From the NCBI RefSeq assembly GCF_002272925.1, contig NZ_MLAR01000009.1, forward strand, positions 1-64,000: a DNA stretch of 64,000 nt, in the 5' to 3' direction. The position numbers and the translations under genes were made by a program. Positions 63,156 through 64,000 of this stretch are shown here, one piece after another. The notes below the pieces were generated by a model that was not told where the DNA came from, did no database searches, and saw nothing but the letters and a program-made list of their open reading frames with translations. Source of the stretch: Helicobacter sp. 13S00401-1 (lineage in GTDB: Bacteria > Campylobacterota > Campylobacteria > Campylobacterales > Helicobacteraceae). Positions within the stretch are counted from its first letter, which is position 1. Each line of letters opens with the position of its first letter.

Positions 63156-63192
63156 TAGCCCAGTGTTAAGAAGAGATAAGGACGGATAAGCA

Positions 63193-64000
63193 ATGATAAC
63201 AGTTGCGATTAATGGCTTTGGAAGAATAGGTAGAGTGATATTAAGAGAAGCCTTAAAGCGTGATGATATAAAAATAGTAGCCTGTAATGATATATCTAAC
63301 TGGGAGATTCTTGCCTACCTATTTGAGTTTGATAGCACACATGGCCCCTTACACAAAGAAGTGCTATTAAAAGATAACATGCTACTTGTTGGAAACCAAG
63401 AAGTTAAGCTTAGTAATGAAAGTCATTTTCAGATAAAAGATGTCGACTTTGTCTTAGAATGTAGTGGGAAACTTACTAGTTCAAGTGAAGTTAACTACCA
63501 TCTAGATAATGGCGTAAAACATGTGATAATCGGAGCAAATACAAAAGATAACACGCCAACTTTTGTATTTGGGGCTAATACACACTTATATAGAGGAGAA
63601 AAGATTATCTCTAATGCCTCCTGCACAACTAACTGCATAGCTAGCATTTGTAAGATTATAGATTCTAACTTTAACATTAGAAGTGGGACCCTAAGCACAG
63701 TGCATAGCTATACTAATGATCAAGCCCTAGTAGATAGTGCCCATAGAAGTGATAAAAGACGAAGTAGAGCTAGTGCTACTAACATAGTGCCAACCACGAC
63801 TAATGCAGCCCTTGCCCTTCACAAAGTTTTGCCTAATCTAAAAGGAAAGATGCATGGTCACAGTCTTAGAGTGCCAGTTATAGATGTCTCTATGTCAGAT
63901 CTTAGTTTTAGTGTAGAAAAAGAGACTTCTAAAGAAGAGCTAAATGCTCTTTTTACAAAACACTCTGAAACTGATTTAAAAGGGATCTTGAAAGTAGATT
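63193..64000 (+). CDS. gapA: Glyceraldehyde-3-phosphate dehydrogenase, 5' part
   Basis: The frame opens MITVAINGFGRIGRVILREA at ATG 63193 and stays open to the right edge (269 codons seen of about 330). The NAD-binding GFGRIGR motif (8-14), the catalytic C144 in SNASCTTNC, HSYTNDQ with the catalytic histidine, RRSRASATNIVPTTTNAA and GHSLRVPVIDVS are all present. It acts in glycolysis or, with ppsA in the window, gluconeogenesis. NLLD-type text at residues 30-45 (CNDISNWEILAYLFEFDSTHG) is slightly unusual at the adenine pocket. AAGGACGG lies upstream. Confidence 0.95.
   Translation, partial: MITVAINGFGRIGRVILREALKRDDIKIVACNDISNWEILAYLFEFDSTHGPLHKEVLLKDNMLLVGNQEVKLSNESHFQIKDVDFVLECSGKLTSSSEVNYHLDNGVKHVIIGANTKDNTPTFVFGANTHLYRGEKIISNASCTTNCIASICKIIDSNFNIRSGTLSTVHSYTNDQALVDSAHRSDKRRSRASATNIVPTTTNAALALHKVLPNLKGKMHGHSLRVPVIDVSMSDLSFSVEKETSKEELNALFTKHSETDLKGILKVD

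Noticed and set aside
1-64000. CRISPR array, rRNA, tRNA or tmRNA
   Set aside because: Every gap above about 60 nt was read; none shows regularly spaced repeats, a tRNA cloverleaf with T-loop, or rRNA/tmRNA core sequences.
1-64000. Insertion sequence or prophage
   Set aside because: No transposase, integrase or phage structural protein is encoded, and no terminal inverted repeats with target duplications were seen around any gene.

Overview
This window is a gene-dense, AT-rich chromosomal segment of a Campylobacterota (epsilonproteobacterial) bacterium, most likely a Helicobacter or close relative. The evidence is the gene content and order: pflA and pflB for the flagellar motor, an N-terminal-Thr HslV, UPF0323 lipoprotein, HydE/HydD hydrogenase maturation, an aminofutalosine-deaminase-like enzyme, the efp-IMPase-accD-dksA-membrane protein block and the SH3 protein-aroE pair familiar from Campylobacter, and a BI-1 gene next to gapA as in Helicobacter pylori. 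No phage, insertion sequence, CRISPR array, rRNA or tRNA gene was recognised; it reads as core genome.

Layout. 1-461 holds a decayed minus-strand gene. 462-3817: metB-like and trpA (minus) back to back with leuC (plus). 3818-5176: two tandem DUF417 membrane proteins that share an almost identical 179-nt tract and a palindrome upstream of each. 5287-7717: pncB and moaA. 7861-8469: coaE. 8488-18339: a tight eight-gene minus-strand operon mscS, aminofutalosine deaminase, gatA, hslV, hslU, serS, pflB, ABC ATPase. 18435-22916: sodB, a divergent trpB with lysine-rich ends, a 41-residue membrane protein, a fused nadD-rsfS gene and waaF. 22887-25003: degenerate UDG-fold protein and aspA. 25227-35267: pflA, UPF0323 lipoprotein, ppsA, short-form hcp with an FNR/CRP-type palindrome, a lipoprotein, leuA and a four-helix membrane protein. 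35391-43483: uvrA, a YbdG-like channel, nusA, uup and a NimA-like flavoprotein. 43647-53284: an eleven-gene minus-strand run from efp down to ribF that includes accD, dksA, hypE, purM, aroE and a flagellin-like protein with a sigma54-type promoter. 53344-64000: putA, a PEBP-family protein, dapD, hydE, hydD, a HAD phosphatase, thiD2, a BI-1 family membrane protein and the start of gapA.

The metabolic picture is an amino-acid-fuelled microaerophile: PutA (proline) and AspA (aspartate) feed central metabolism, while PpsA and GapA are consistent with gluconeogenesis. Amino-acid biosynthesis genes are scattered singly (trpA, trpB, leuA, leuC, aroE, dapD) rather than kept in operons. Hydrogenase maturation genes (hypE; hydD-hydE) are present without the structural subunits. 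Stress genes include sodB, hcp, the DUF417 pair and the NimA-like protein.

The most unusual points are: a strongly over-represented short motif (AGATTCTA / TAGAATCT) in genes and intergenic hairpins; the DUF417 duplicate with a probable gene-conversion tract and shared operator; divergent TrpA and TrpB genes that sit apart; the NadD-RsfS fusion with an internal translation start; and a flagellin-like small protein under a probable sigma54 promoter.
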